Both the position numbers and the translations under genes were made by a program. From a virus: a DNA stretch of 49,315 bases. Location of the stretch: positions 1 to 49,315 of IMG/VR virus record IMGVR_UViG_3300002835_000297; one strand, 5' to 3'. Below are positions 15,256-23,800 of this stretch, piece by piece; position 1 is the stretch's first letter; the number at the start of each line of letters is the position of its first letter. The notes under the pieces are model-generated. The model ran no database searches and was not told the origin of the DNA. It saw only the letters and a program-made list of their open reading frames with translations.

Positions 15256-16015
15256 AAATATAAAACAAGACTTATTACGTTTTGAATCAATAGAAGAACG
15301 ATTAGACTATTTAAAAAACAAATACCAGAACAAAACTGCTATCATTGTAGCTCCTGGTCCTACATTAAATAATCATGATCATGTTAAATTAAGAGAAATA
15401 TTTAAAACTAGAGAAGATTTAGTTATCATTCCTATAAAACAAGCTTATGATGTTTGTAAGGAGACATCTGATTTTCATATTGTTAATACTTATAACTTTG
15501 ATAAATATAAAGGATATGATTATGTTAATTTAGATTTAATTATATTCTATGGTTTGGCAAAATCATATGTTAATGATCAAATTGAAAAATTAATGATTAA
15601 ACCTCACCCATGTGATATATGGGTACCAATTGTTAATCCACCCTATATAACTTATAACCAATGTATGCATAAATCTGGAGATTGGGATAAGATGTTTATG
15701 TTACAAAATGAACCTCAATCATGGTGGGGTACTTCAATTTTATTTGAACAAGCTATACCGATGGCTTTATTAATTGGGTGTAAAAAAATTATAACTATAG
15801 GTTGGGATTTAACAACTGGTAAACATTCATATGATCATAATAAGACAAATTTTAATGTTATGTCAGGAGAAGAAGAAAAAACTTTGGATAGTATAAAAGG
15901 AACATTATCTTTATATGAATGGTGTTTAAAAAATAATATTGAATTAAATATATTATCTAAAATAAACGCTGCTGATTCCAGGTTTAAACGACTAAATGAT
16001 ATAAATGAGTTATGA
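15239..16015 (+). CDS. Putative sialyltransferase-like (GT42/DUF115-type) protein
   Basis: A 258-residue protein. TAIIVAPGPTLNNHD (33-47) resembles the GNGPSL nucleotide loop of GT42 sialyltransferases and MptE/DUF115 proteins, and WGTSILFEQAIPMALLIG followed by KKIITIGWDL and HSYDH resembles their second conserved segment, where an acceptor or donor contact and a His occur. The C-terminus (WCLKNNIELNILSKINAADS) also fits the last strand pattern. Directly downstream of NeuB- and NeuA-like genes, a transferase using the CMP-sugar is plausible. The motif match is by eye and partial. Confidence 0.6.
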   Translation: MVLETKNIKQDLLRFESIEERLDYLKNKYQNKTAIIVAPGPTLNNHDHVKLREIFKTREDLVIIPIKQAYDVCKETSDFHIVNTYNFDKYKGYDYVNLDLIIFYGLAKSYVNDQIEKLMIKPHPCDIWVPIVNPPYITYNQCMHKSGDWDKMFMLQNEPQSWWGTSILFEQAIPMALLIGCKKIITIGWDLTTGKHSYDHNKTNFNVMSGEEEKTLDSIKGTLSLYEWCLKNNIELNILSKINAADSRFKRLNDINEL

Positions 16016-16776
16016 ATATAGTTTTTATACCAAATATTGATGCTAAAAATAATAGGAACAGGCCATATCATTTTTCAATTAACAGTTGGAAAAAATGGGC
16101 TGAAAAATTTGACAATGTGAGAGTTGTTGAGTGGACTGATCCAATTATGGATCCTAATATTATGAAAGTAACATTACAACGTTACTGGGTGTTTGACATA
16201 TTAGAACATAACAATATTGAGTTTGATCAAGTGTTATTAGTAGATGCTGATACTATAATTCATCCTGATTGCCCTAATTTTTTTGAAGAAACAGATAATA
16301 AATTTTGTGGTGTCTTAAATAGTGGATGTTATGAGTGGGTTATAAGAAGTATTAGAGAATGGGGTGATGCTTTATTTCCTAATGATAAAAAAGTTAAACC
16401 ATGGAAATATATAAACGGTGGATTCATAATTGTAAATAAACAACATGAAGAATTATTAAAAACCATTCAAAAATTTTATTTAGATAATTTAAATGACATT
16501 AATACATTAGCTGCTAAAATTAAAGCAGGTACTGATCAAACTATAATAAATTATCTTTTACAAAAATATAATGTCCAAGTTAAATATCTTCCAGATTGTT
16601 ATAATCTTCAATCAATGTTTGATAAACACATGCTTCATCTCCCAGGTCACGCTTGGTGGCCAGATGAATTAATTTATTTGGAGGCGGGATGGATATATCA
16701 TTTTAATGCTATACCTCAAAATCCTCGAGATGACTATTATTGGATGGAACGTACCTATAACAAACTTTATAATTAA
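16012..16776 (+). CDS. GT-A glycosyltransferase (GT8-like)
   Basis: A 254-residue GT-A protein with a metal-binding DAD in VLLVDADTIIHPD (about residues 73-85), a YINGGFIIVNK segment near residue 132 that matches the GT8-type N-x-G acceptor strand, and IYHFNAIPQNPRDDYYW near the C-terminus, giving the last metal-contact His. It overlaps the upstream gene by ATGA. Donor and acceptor unknown. Retaining GT8-like enzymes often build LPS cores or glycogenin-type chains; here it is one of several transferases for a phage-specified glycan. Confidence 0.8.
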   Translation: MNIVFIPNIDAKNNRNRPYHFSINSWKKWAEKFDNVRVVEWTDPIMDPNIMKVTLQRYWVFDILEHNNIEFDQVLLVDADTIIHPDCPNFFEETDNKFCGVLNSGCYEWVIRSIREWGDALFPNDKKVKPWKYINGGFIIVNKQHEELLKTIQKFYLDNLNDINTLAAKIKAGTDQTIINYLLQKYNVQVKYLPDCYNLQSMFDKHMLHLPGHAWWPDELIYLEAGWIYHFNAIPQNPRDDYYWMERTYNKLYN

Positions 16777-16782
16777 TTTATT

Positions 16783-17400
16783 ATGAACATAGACCAATTA
16801 TTAAATACTCTTCCTGATAAAGAATTAAGATGGAAAAGTACTACTAGCAGAATATTTAAGAAAAACTTATATGATTTTTTAGTTGATAAACAAATTGATC
16901 AATCTTTAGAAATAGGTACAAATCAAGGTTTAACTTCATTAATATTATCTTATGTTTCAAATAAAGTTTATACTGTTGAATTAATGGAACATAATGTTGT
17001 TGAGGCTAAAAAACATTGTAGTGAAAGAAATAATATAGAATTTATCAATGGAAATGCTTACTCTGATTTAACTTATATTTCTTGCCCTAAATATTTTGAT
17101 GTAGTAGTTATAGATTGTTTACATGATTATGATAGTGTAATTAAAGATATAAACCGAGCATTATCCTTTTTTAATCCTGATAAAGGAATTTATTTAATAT
17201 TTGATGATTACTCACATCCAGAATTTAATGGCGTAAGAGCAGCTATTGATGAGTCAATTCAAAGTGGTCTAAAAGTAGAATGTTATATTGGACAACCTAA
17301 AGGACATACATTTAAAACTAGTGATACTCATAGTTTTGAATTAATAGGACCAGAAGGTATTATTTTAAGTTATGGAAAACAAATTTATAAAAACATTTAA
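16783..17400 (+). CDS. Class I SAM-dependent methyltransferase
   Basis: A 205-residue protein with the SAM-binding motif I SLEIGTNQGL (41-50), the acidic motif II at VYTVELME, a motif IV VVVIDCLHDYDS and FDDYSHPEFNGVRAAIDE, which matches the Methyltransf_24 family linked to sugar or small-molecule methylation. The HDYD residues bind metal in related enzymes. It sits inside the glycan island and could O-methylate a sugar of the product. A second member of this kind is at 35840. Confidence 0.8.
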   Translation: MNIDQLLNTLPDKELRWKSTTSRIFKKNLYDFLVDKQIDQSLEIGTNQGLTSLILSYVSNKVYTVELMEHNVVEAKKHCSERNNIEFINGNAYSDLTYISCPKYFDVVVIDCLHDYDSVIKDINRALSFFNPDKGIYLIFDDYSHPEFNGVRAAIDESIQSGLKVECYIGQPKGHTFKTSDTHSFELIGPEGIILSYGKQIYKNI

Positions 17401-17413
17401 ATATATTTTACTT

Positions 17414-18418
17414 ATGCAACTTACTAAAAAATATGTGATAGGATGTCATGTTATGTTCTATGAAATAGAAATATATAAAGAATATATAAGCGGATTAATA
17501 AACATGTTAAAATCTATTTCTAACAAAGAAAATGTTTATATCGATTTATGTTTTAATATATCAGAAAAAATAGAGAAAATTGATACTTCTAAAATATCTA
17601 AAGAAGAATTACTTAAACAATTTAATGATGGTGTTGATCGCTTAAGACAAATAAATATTCCTAATATTATTACTAAAATTATCACACCTGAAGATGATTT
17701 TTATTTCCATGCTGATTATAGAAGAGATTTGAATTATAATTATTGTAAAAAAGTTGATTATGTGATGCATGGAGAGACAGATAGTTTTTTCCCAAAAGAA
17801 GCACTTCATGCTTTGGAAGTATTATCTGAGTATACTCAATCACAAAATTTATATAGATATATAGTTTGCTTTGCTGATAGAAAAATGTGGGATAAGAGTT
17901 GGGATCCAACTGTACATCCAAGATATATAAATCATATTTTTGAGGACGGACCTGATAGTCATTTAAATCCTAACCAAGCTAAATCAAGAATGACAATTGA
18001 AGAAATGAATAAAATAAATTCTGAAATTGATCAGTTTGAATTTAATTATATTAACTATCCAAAGTTAGATGGTTCTTGTTTGGTTCTCACATCAGATTTA
18101 ATTAAATTTGGAGTAAATGTTCCATCATGTTTAATATATAATGATGACCATGGTGTTAGTATTATGGCTCAAAAACTTTGTAAAGAAAATTACATTCAGT
18201 TTATTTGTAAAAACTTATTAAAAGTCCACGCTCGAAGACATCCTAAAAAACGATTATATGTTTTAGATGAAAACAATCCTTATTCAATAGGTACTAATAA
18301 AATTGATATTTTTGAAAAATTTAAAAATCTATCAGATAAAAATATTGAAATATTAGTAAATGAGTCATCTAATAGATTTTATAACCATAATGATTTTATA
18401 AAAATTATAAATAAATAA
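17414..18418 (+). CDS. GT-A-like glycosyltransferase, family uncertain
   Basis: Start at the ATG at 17414 gives 334 residues; an ATG at 17372 would overlap the upstream gene by 29 nt and adds a sequence unlike the fold. KKYVIGCHVMFYEIEIYKEY starts as a GT2-like strand and helix, and VDYVMHGETDSFFPKEALHALEVL carries an acidic ETD at the metal position. Proteins of this sort occur in marine T4-like phages as predicted glycosyltransferases. Support is structural pattern plus context, not a strong motif. Confidence 0.6.
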   Translation: MQLTKKYVIGCHVMFYEIEIYKEYISGLINMLKSISNKENVYIDLCFNISEKIEKIDTSKISKEELLKQFNDGVDRLRQINIPNIITKIITPEDDFYFHADYRRDLNYNYCKKVDYVMHGETDSFFPKEALHALEVLSEYTQSQNLYRYIVCFADRKMWDKSWDPTVHPRYINHIFEDGPDSHLNPNQAKSRMTIEEMNKINSEIDQFEFNYINYPKLDGSCLVLTSDLIKFGVNVPSCLIYNDDHGVSIMAQKLCKENYIQFICKNLLKVHARRHPKKRLYVLDENNPYSIGTNKIDIFEKFKNLSDKNIEILVNESSNRFYNHNDFIKIINK

Positions 18419-18420
18419 AA

Positions 18421-19398
18421 ATGAAAACAGCATTAATAACAGGTATAAGTGGGATGGATGGAAGTCATTTAGCTGATTTCCTTTTAAAAAAAGGATATAA
18501 AATATATGGAGTTGAAAGAAGAAGTTCTTCTAGAAACAGAATAAATACTAAACATTTAGAAGATAAAATTACTTTTTTACAAGGAGATTTAACTGATCAA
18601 AATTCTTTGTTTCGTTGTTTAAAAGAAAGTAACCCAGATGAAGTATATAATTTAGCCGCTCAATCGTTTGTTGGAGAAAGTTGGAACACACCTGAGTACA
18701 CCTCAGAAGTAACTGGATTAGGTGTTTTAAGAATATTAGAGGCTATTAGAGAATTTAATCCTAAAATAAAATTTTATCAAGCATCTAGTTCAGAAATGTT
18801 TGGTCGTATGATTGAAAACCCAGCTAATGAAAATACACCATTTTATCCTCGTTCTCCATATGGAGTGTCTAAACTATATGGACATTGGATAACTAAAAAT
18901 TATAGGGAGTCTTATAATATGTTTGCTTGTAGTGGTATATTATTTAATCATGAATCTGAAAGAAGAGGTATTGAATTTGTAACTAGAAAAATATCTAATG
19001 GTGTAGCTAAAATAGCTTTAGGATTATCAGACTGTATTAGTCTTGGAAATTTAGATGCAAAAAGAGACTGGGGATACGCTCCTGATTATGTTGAAGCCAT
19101 GTGGTTGATATTACAGCAAGATAATCCTGATGATTATGTTATAGCCACTGGTGAGACAAAATCTATTAGAGAATTTTTAGATATTGCTTTTAAGTATGTT
19201 GGGATTGAAAATTGGGAACCATATATTAAAGTTGATCCTAAATTTTTTAGACCAGCTGAAGTTGATATTTTAAGAGGTGATTATAGTAAAGCACATAAAC
19301 AATTAGATTGGTATCCAAAAACCACTTTTGAAGATTTAGTTAAAATTATGATTAATAACGATTTAAAAATATTAAAATATAAAAATACCTTATCATAA
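18421..19398 (+). CDS. gmd: GDP-mannose 4,6-dehydratase
   Basis: A 325-residue extended SDR that turns GDP-mannose into GDP-4-keto-6-deoxymannose. NADP-binding GISGMDG (8-14), then Gmd-specific GVERRSSSRN (30-39), YNLAAQSFVGESW (76-88), SSSEMFG (122-128) and the catalytic Y147-x3-K151 in YGVSKLYGHW. FNHESERRG, which holds the substrate-binding Arg pair, is also typical. Length is close to the bacterial family (about 345-370), slightly short at the C-terminus. Its product feeds GDP-fucose or, with a DegT-type aminotransferase such as that at 20286, GDP-perosamine. It starts 2 nt after the upstream stop. Confidence 0.92.
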   Translation: MKTALITGISGMDGSHLADFLLKKGYKIYGVERRSSSRNRINTKHLEDKITFLQGDLTDQNSLFRCLKESNPDEVYNLAAQSFVGESWNTPEYTSEVTGLGVLRILEAIREFNPKIKFYQASSSEMFGRMIENPANENTPFYPRSPYGVSKLYGHWITKNYRESYNMFACSGILFNHESERRGIEFVTRKISNGVAKIALGLSDCISLGNLDAKRDWGYAPDYVEAMWLILQQDNPDDYVIATGETKSIREFLDIAFKYVGIENWEPYIKVDPKFFRPAEVDILRGDYSKAHKQLDWYPKTTFEDLVKIMINNDLKILKYKNTLS

Positions 19399-19437
19399 TT
19401 TATCTATAATAGGCTCAAATCAAAATAAATTTATAAT

Positions 19438-20289
19438 ATGAATTTTATAACTACTTTTACTGAGGAGATATATAAAATATGTGGTAGGAATTTACTACAA
19501 TCATTTATTAAAACTCAAAATTCAAATGAACATAAACTGTATGTGTTTTTTGAAAATGAAGATGATCCATATACTGAGTTTTATCCTGATTGGTTAGTTG
19601 AATGGGTTAATGAGCCTAGTATAGTGATAGTTAATTTAATGACATATGAATATAATAATGAAAAGATAATTCCATATGTTGATAAAACATTGAGTTCTAA
19701 AATATCATTTACAGATGAGTATAGTAGTCCTAGAAGTGTCAAATGGTTTAGGCCTGTAGTAGCTATGATGTATGCTTCTGAAGTTATAGATGGTAATTTT
19801 AGCTCAATAGATTCAGATTGTTTATTCATTGATAAAGTAGAAGAATCATTTTTTGATTCTATATTATCAGATTACAATGTTGCTTTCTTAGGTAGAGAAA
19901 ATTTTAAACTAATGAGACATGGATCATATACTCCAAATGGTGAATATGTTCATACTAGGACTGTAGAGGCTACAAGTAAAGATACTCATACTGAAACAGG
20001 ATATTTAGGATTTAATATGAGTAAACCAGGTACAAAAGAATTTATAAAACGAAATTTTGAATACTGGATAAAAGAAGACATATTAAATTTGGAATACCAA
20101 ACAGATTGTCATACCTTTGATGCTGTGAGAAAAGAATTAAATTTAAAATATAATAATCTTTGTGACCCAATGGGTGAAATATCTCCAATTGGAAGTAGAG
20201 TAATTGAAGCATCTGTGTTAGGTGACTTCATGATTCATCATAAAGGTACTATTGGACCTATTTTATACCAAAAAAATTTATTGAAATGA
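19438..20289 (+). CDS. Predicted GT-A-type glycosyltransferase
   Basis: A 283-residue protein. SSIDSDCLFIDKVEESFFD (about residues 122-140) carries DSD at the expected metal-binding position; ETGYLGFNMSKPGTKEFI and DCHTFDAVRKEL follow as an acceptor-site strand and helix, and a His pair in FMIHHKGTIGPIL could complete the metal site. This order occurs in phage and bacterial GT-A proteins of the island type. The start at 19438 follows a 39-nt AT-rich gap without a clear promoter motif. It overlaps the aminotransferase gene by 4 nt. Confidence 0.65.
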   Translation: MNFITTFTEEIYKICGRNLLQSFIKTQNSNEHKLYVFFENEDDPYTEFYPDWLVEWVNEPSIVIVNLMTYEYNNEKIIPYVDKTLSSKISFTDEYSSPRSVKWFRPVVAMMYASEVIDGNFSSIDSDCLFIDKVEESFFDSILSDYNVAFLGRENFKLMRHGSYTPNGEYVHTRTVEATSKDTHTETGYLGFNMSKPGTKEFIKRNFEYWIKEDILNLEYQTDCHTFDAVRKELNLKYNNLCDPMGEISPIGSRVIEASVLGDFMIHHKGTIGPILYQKNLLK

Positions 20290-21362
20290 TACCAATGTCC
20301 ATTCCATATTTGTATAAAGAAGATAAACAATTAGCTATCAAAGCTATTAAAGAAAATTATCTAGCTTATGGACCACAAATTGAAGAATTTGAAATAGCAT
20401 TTGCTTCATATTGTGGAAGAAAATATGGTGTTACTTGTAATAGTGGAACATCAGCGTTATATTTAGCTGTTAAAGCACTTAAATTACCTAAAAATAGTGA
20501 GGTAATAATTCCATCAATGGCTATCACCTCGTTATTAAACGCAGTTGAAAAAAATGGATTAACACCTATATTTTGTGATGTTGATATTAAAACATGGAAT
20601 GCTACTTATAAAACAATTAAAAGTAAAATCACATCTAATACATCAGCTATTATCATAGTTGATACTTATGGTTTATTAGTCAATACAGATGATATAATTA
20701 AGTTAAAACAAGAATATCCTAATATTAAAATAATTGAGGACGCAGCTGAAGCACATGGTGGTTATCATAATGAAGTTAAAGCAGGATCAATAGGTGATAT
20801 TAGTACATTTTCATTTTATGCTAATAAAATCATTACTACAGGTGAAGGAGGAATGGTATTAACAGATGATGAAGAAACATATAAACAATTATTAGCAGAT
20901 AGAAATATCAACTTTGTAGAACGTAAACGTTATATTCATTCTGAAGCAGGATTTAATTTTAGAATGACTAACTTACAATGTTGTATCGGATTAGGCCAGC
21001 TTCAAAATATAGGAAAAACTATTAAACATAGAAAAAGAATAGCTAAACGCTATAATAAAAATCTTAAATTAAATAAAAATATTCAATTACCTTATAATGG
21101 TAAAGGATATGACAATGTATACTGGTATTATTCAATTGTAGTTAAAGATAATTATGATAAAGTAATTAAAGCATTACAAGATAATAATATTGATTATAGA
21201 CATTTTTTCTATCCATTACATAAACAACCATTTATTAACTCTAATGAACCATTACCTAATTCAGAGTATTTAGCTAAGTATGGTGTTATATTACCAACAT
21301 ATACTGAATTAACAAATGAACAAATTGATTTTATAAGTAAAATAATATTAGAACAATTATGA
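20286..21362 (+). CDS. DegT/DnrJ/EryC1/StrS sugar aminotransferase
   Basis: A 358-residue PLP enzyme that transaminates a 4-keto (or 3-keto) nucleotide sugar. Seen: NSGTSALYLAVKAL (52-65, phosphate loop), FCDVD (96-100), EDAAEAHGG (151-159) and the PLP lysine K181 in SFYANKIITTGEGGM, then FNFRMTNLQCCIGLGQL near the C-terminal domain boundary. With the Gmd gene nearby it is best read as a GDP-perosamine synthase type enzyme, but the same family also makes other amino sugars. Gene order (Gmd, GT, aminotransferase) and the ATGA overlaps on both sides support a common pathway. Confidence 0.88.
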   Translation: MIPMSIPYLYKEDKQLAIKAIKENYLAYGPQIEEFEIAFASYCGRKYGVTCNSGTSALYLAVKALKLPKNSEVIIPSMAITSLLNAVEKNGLTPIFCDVDIKTWNATYKTIKSKITSNTSAIIIVDTYGLLVNTDDIIKLKQEYPNIKIIEDAAEAHGGYHNEVKAGSIGDISTFSFYANKIITTGEGGMVLTDDEETYKQLLADRNINFVERKRYIHSEAGFNFRMTNLQCCIGLGQLQNIGKTIKHRKRIAKRYNKNLKLNKNIQLPYNGKGYDNVYWYYSIVVKDNYDKVIKALQDNNIDYRHFFYPLHKQPFINSNEPLPNSEYLAKYGVILPTYTELTNEQIDFISKIILEQL

Positions 21363-21850
21363 AACTAAATTTAGCATCTGGTCAAATGTATCTAGATGGA
21401 TATATTAATGTTGATAACAAGTCCATGTATCATGGAAATATGAAGGTTGATAAAGAAGCTGATGTGTTCACATTAGAATGGGAAAATAACACTGTAGAAG
21501 AAATTATTTTATCTCATTTTGCAATGTATATATCATATCAGGATATGAGTATGTTATTGAAAAGATGGTTTGGTTGGTTAAAAAAAGAAGGCAGAATAAT
21601 AATAGAGACAGGTAATGTTAAAGCTATAGCTAAACATATATTAGATAATAGTAATCCTAAAGAAATAAATAGTGCTAATGGTGTGATGCAATTATTTGGA
21701 TGGGAAACAACCGCAGGACATAAATGGGCTTGGTGCCCTGAAACATTAGGTGAACTAATGATGAATGCTGGTTTTACTAATATTGAAGTAGGTGAAGGTT
21801 ATTTTCATAATAATAAAGTTAGAGATTTTTTGATAGTTGGATATAAATAA
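21359..21850 (+). CDS. Class I SAM-dependent methyltransferase-like protein
   Basis: A 163-residue protein. KLNLASGQMYLDGYINVDN (2-20) is a SAM-binding loop and acidic strand of the predicted-methyltransferase type (LxLGxG...GyxnvD), EEIILSHFAMYI gives the motif IV region, and WFGWLKKEGRIIIETGN the following helix and strand. The protein is short but has the full core order. ATGA overlap with the aminotransferase gene. It may methylate the amino or hydroxyl group of the same sugar. Confidence 0.75.
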   Translation: MKLNLASGQMYLDGYINVDNKSMYHGNMKVDKEADVFTLEWENNTVEEIILSHFAMYISYQDMSMLLKRWFGWLKKEGRIIIETGNVKAIAKHILDNSNPKEINSANGVMQLFGWETTAGHKWAWCPETLGELMMNAGFTNIEVGEGYFHNNKVRDFLIVGYK

Positions 21851-21880
21851 AAAATAATAAAAAATAATAAAAAATAATAA
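21851..21880 (+). repeat. Three tandem copies of a 10-bp AT-rich unit
   Basis: AAAATAATAA occurs three times without interruption just upstream of the epimerase gene. It fills the 32-nt gap between two otherwise tightly packed genes and forms the leader of the next gene. It may be a slippage-prone spacer tuning translation of the ATG at 21883, or a simple low-complexity tract. Confidence 0.9.
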
Positions 21881-21882
21881 AA

Positions 21883-22842
21883 ATGAGACAAATAGTAAAC
21901 ACAAACGTATGCGTTATTGGAGGAGCTGGTTTTATTGGTTCCCATTTGGTTGATTATTTAATTGATGAAAGAAATTGTAATGTGATTGTATTAGATAATT
22001 TAATTACAGGACAGACAAAAAACATTAACTCAAAAGCTAAGTTTATTTGGCATGATATTAGAGATAATGAAAATGAATTAGCTAGAATATTAAAAGAAAA
22101 TAATGTTGAGTATGTTTTTAACTATGCTGCTGAACCTTATATTCCTGAATGTTTTGAACGCCCGATGCATTTCTTTGATATCAATGCTACATCAGTACTA
22201 CGAGTATTAAATGCTTGTCAAACAACAGGAATTAAAGGATTATTACAAGTATCATCAGCTGAGATATATGGTGATATGGTTGGTAAAATTAAAGAAAGCG
22301 ACCCAGTAGAACCACATTCAACTTATGGTGTGTCTAAATTAGCAGCAGATGGTTTAGTACAAGTAAGATGGAGAGAAGCTAATGTACCAGCTATAGCTAT
22401 GAGACAATTTAACTGTGTTGGTGAAAGAGAAACACATGAGTATGTTATTCCAGAAATTATCTCTCAGTTATCAAAATCTAATAAAGTAAAGTTAGGTAAT
22501 AACTCATTTAGAGATTTTCAATATGCTGGTGATGCTGTTAGGATGGCTGTTGAATTACTTGAGAAAGGTGAGTTTGGAGAAGTGTATAACATGGGAAGCG
22601 AGGAGGGAATCAAAATTTATGACTTGGCTCATTTGATTGGCAAATTAATAGGACATGAAAGTGTAGAAATTGAAGTTGATCAAGCTAGAGTACGACCATG
22701 GGAAATATGGCATTTACAATCAGACAATACTAAATTATATTCTGTAATAGGTGATAAAGTACCTACATCATTAGAAGAAGCATTGAAGAAAACAATTCAA
22801 TACTTTTATGATAATGGAGGTAAATGGGATTGGAAACAGTAA
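21883..22842 (+). CDS. NAD-dependent sugar epimerase/dehydratase (extended SDR)
   Basis: A 319-residue extended SDR. Rossmann glycine motif GGAGFIG (13-19), acidic D38 for NAD, NYAAEPYIPE (80-89), SSAEIYG (124-130) and catalytic Y148-x3-K152 in STYGVSKLAAD. RDFQYAGDAV matches the RDF.yVxD block of UDP-glucose 4-epimerases and dTDP-glucose dehydratases. It would alter a nucleotide sugar for the nearby transferases. The catalytic Tyr/Lys and Ser are intact, so it is likely active. Exact substrate unknown. Confidence 0.87.
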   Translation: MRQIVNTNVCVIGGAGFIGSHLVDYLIDERNCNVIVLDNLITGQTKNINSKAKFIWHDIRDNENELARILKENNVEYVFNYAAEPYIPECFERPMHFFDINATSVLRVLNACQTTGIKGLLQVSSAEIYGDMVGKIKESDPVEPHSTYGVSKLAADGLVQVRWREANVPAIAMRQFNCVGERETHEYVIPEIISQLSKSNKVKLGNNSFRDFQYAGDAVRMAVELLEKGEFGEVYNMGSEEGIKIYDLAHLIGKLIGHESVEIEVDQARVRPWEIWHLQSDNTKLYSVIGDKVPTSLEEALKKTIQYFYDNGGKWDWKQ

Positions 22843-22843
22843 T

Positions 22844-23800
22844 ATGGATAATGTTTACTATATAAATGAATTAGGATATTCTAGAGGAAGTCATAAATTT
22901 GATCTACATAGACTACCTCAAGCATATATTGAGTATTTTCCTTGGATAACAGTTTCTTGGAATGAAATTTATGATATACCTAAAAACAGTATTATATTTG
23001 TTCAAACTCCATGTAGTGATGAGTTTAATAAATTAAATAAGTTACTTTCTATTATTGATGATAATACTATTTTCATTAATCAAGAGTCAAATATATTTGA
23101 TTGGTTTGATTGGGATGCGAAAACTCAACAAGCATATATTGAATGTTTATCTAAATGTAAAGCATTTTGTTACCATAGTGAGCATGATAAAAAGGTAATG
23201 GAAGTATTTTGTTCTAATTTTATTAAATACCCTGGGTGTACTAATATTTTAGCTGAGTCATCTAAAAAATTTGATGAAGGACAATATGTTGTTATCCCTA
23301 ATCCTATAAAAAGATATCAACGAGGAATGATTTCTCATAAACTGGCTTCAGATAATATAAAAAATATTCCTATATACGCTATGTCTTATAAAAGACCAAT
23401 AACTAATGAATTATTAACATTTCCTGATGAGTATGTATTATCTAATATAGAGTTAAAAAATAGAATGGATTTAAATAAATGGTTTGAGTTTATATATAAT
23501 TCTAAATTTGGAATAGATATTCATCAAAATTTTTCTGGAGGTAATTGTAGTTTAGAATTTGGTGCTTTAGGTGTTCCATTAATAGGTAATATTAATTTAG
23601 ATACTCAGAAAGATATATTTCCAGATATATCATTTGAATATAATGATTATGAACAAATTAAAAACGCTATACATTTGCTTTTAAATGATAGTGATTTTTA
23701 TAATGAGGTGAGTAGTAAATCTTTAGTAAATACAAAAGAAAAATATAATAGTAAACTTATTGTTAAACAATTTAAACAAGATGTAATTAATTTATTATGA
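22844..23800 (+). CDS. GT-B-like glycosyltransferase, divergent
   Basis: Start at the ATG at 22844 (318 residues), one base after the upstream stop; an ATG at 22808 would read through the end of the SDR gene in another frame. The N-terminus has YINELGYSRGSHKFDLHRLPQ, a loop-helix like that of group 1 transferases. KFGIDIHQNFSGGNCSLEFGALGVPLIGN in the C-terminal half is placed like the donor-binding block of GT4 enzymes, with Glu in SLEFGALGVP. Identity to known families is weak, so the call rests on fold pattern and context. Confidence 0.6.
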   Translation: MDNVYYINELGYSRGSHKFDLHRLPQAYIEYFPWITVSWNEIYDIPKNSIIFVQTPCSDEFNKLNKLLSIIDDNTIFINQESNIFDWFDWDAKTQQAYIECLSKCKAFCYHSEHDKKVMEVFCSNFIKYPGCTNILAESSKKFDEGQYVVIPNPIKRYQRGMISHKLASDNIKNIPIYAMSYKRPITNELLTFPDEYVLSNIELKNRMDLNKWFEFIYNSKFGIDIHQNFSGGNCSLEFGALGVPLIGNINLDTQKDIFPDISFEYNDYEQIKNAIHLLLNDSDFYNEVSSKSLVNTKEKYNSKLIVKQFKQDVINLL

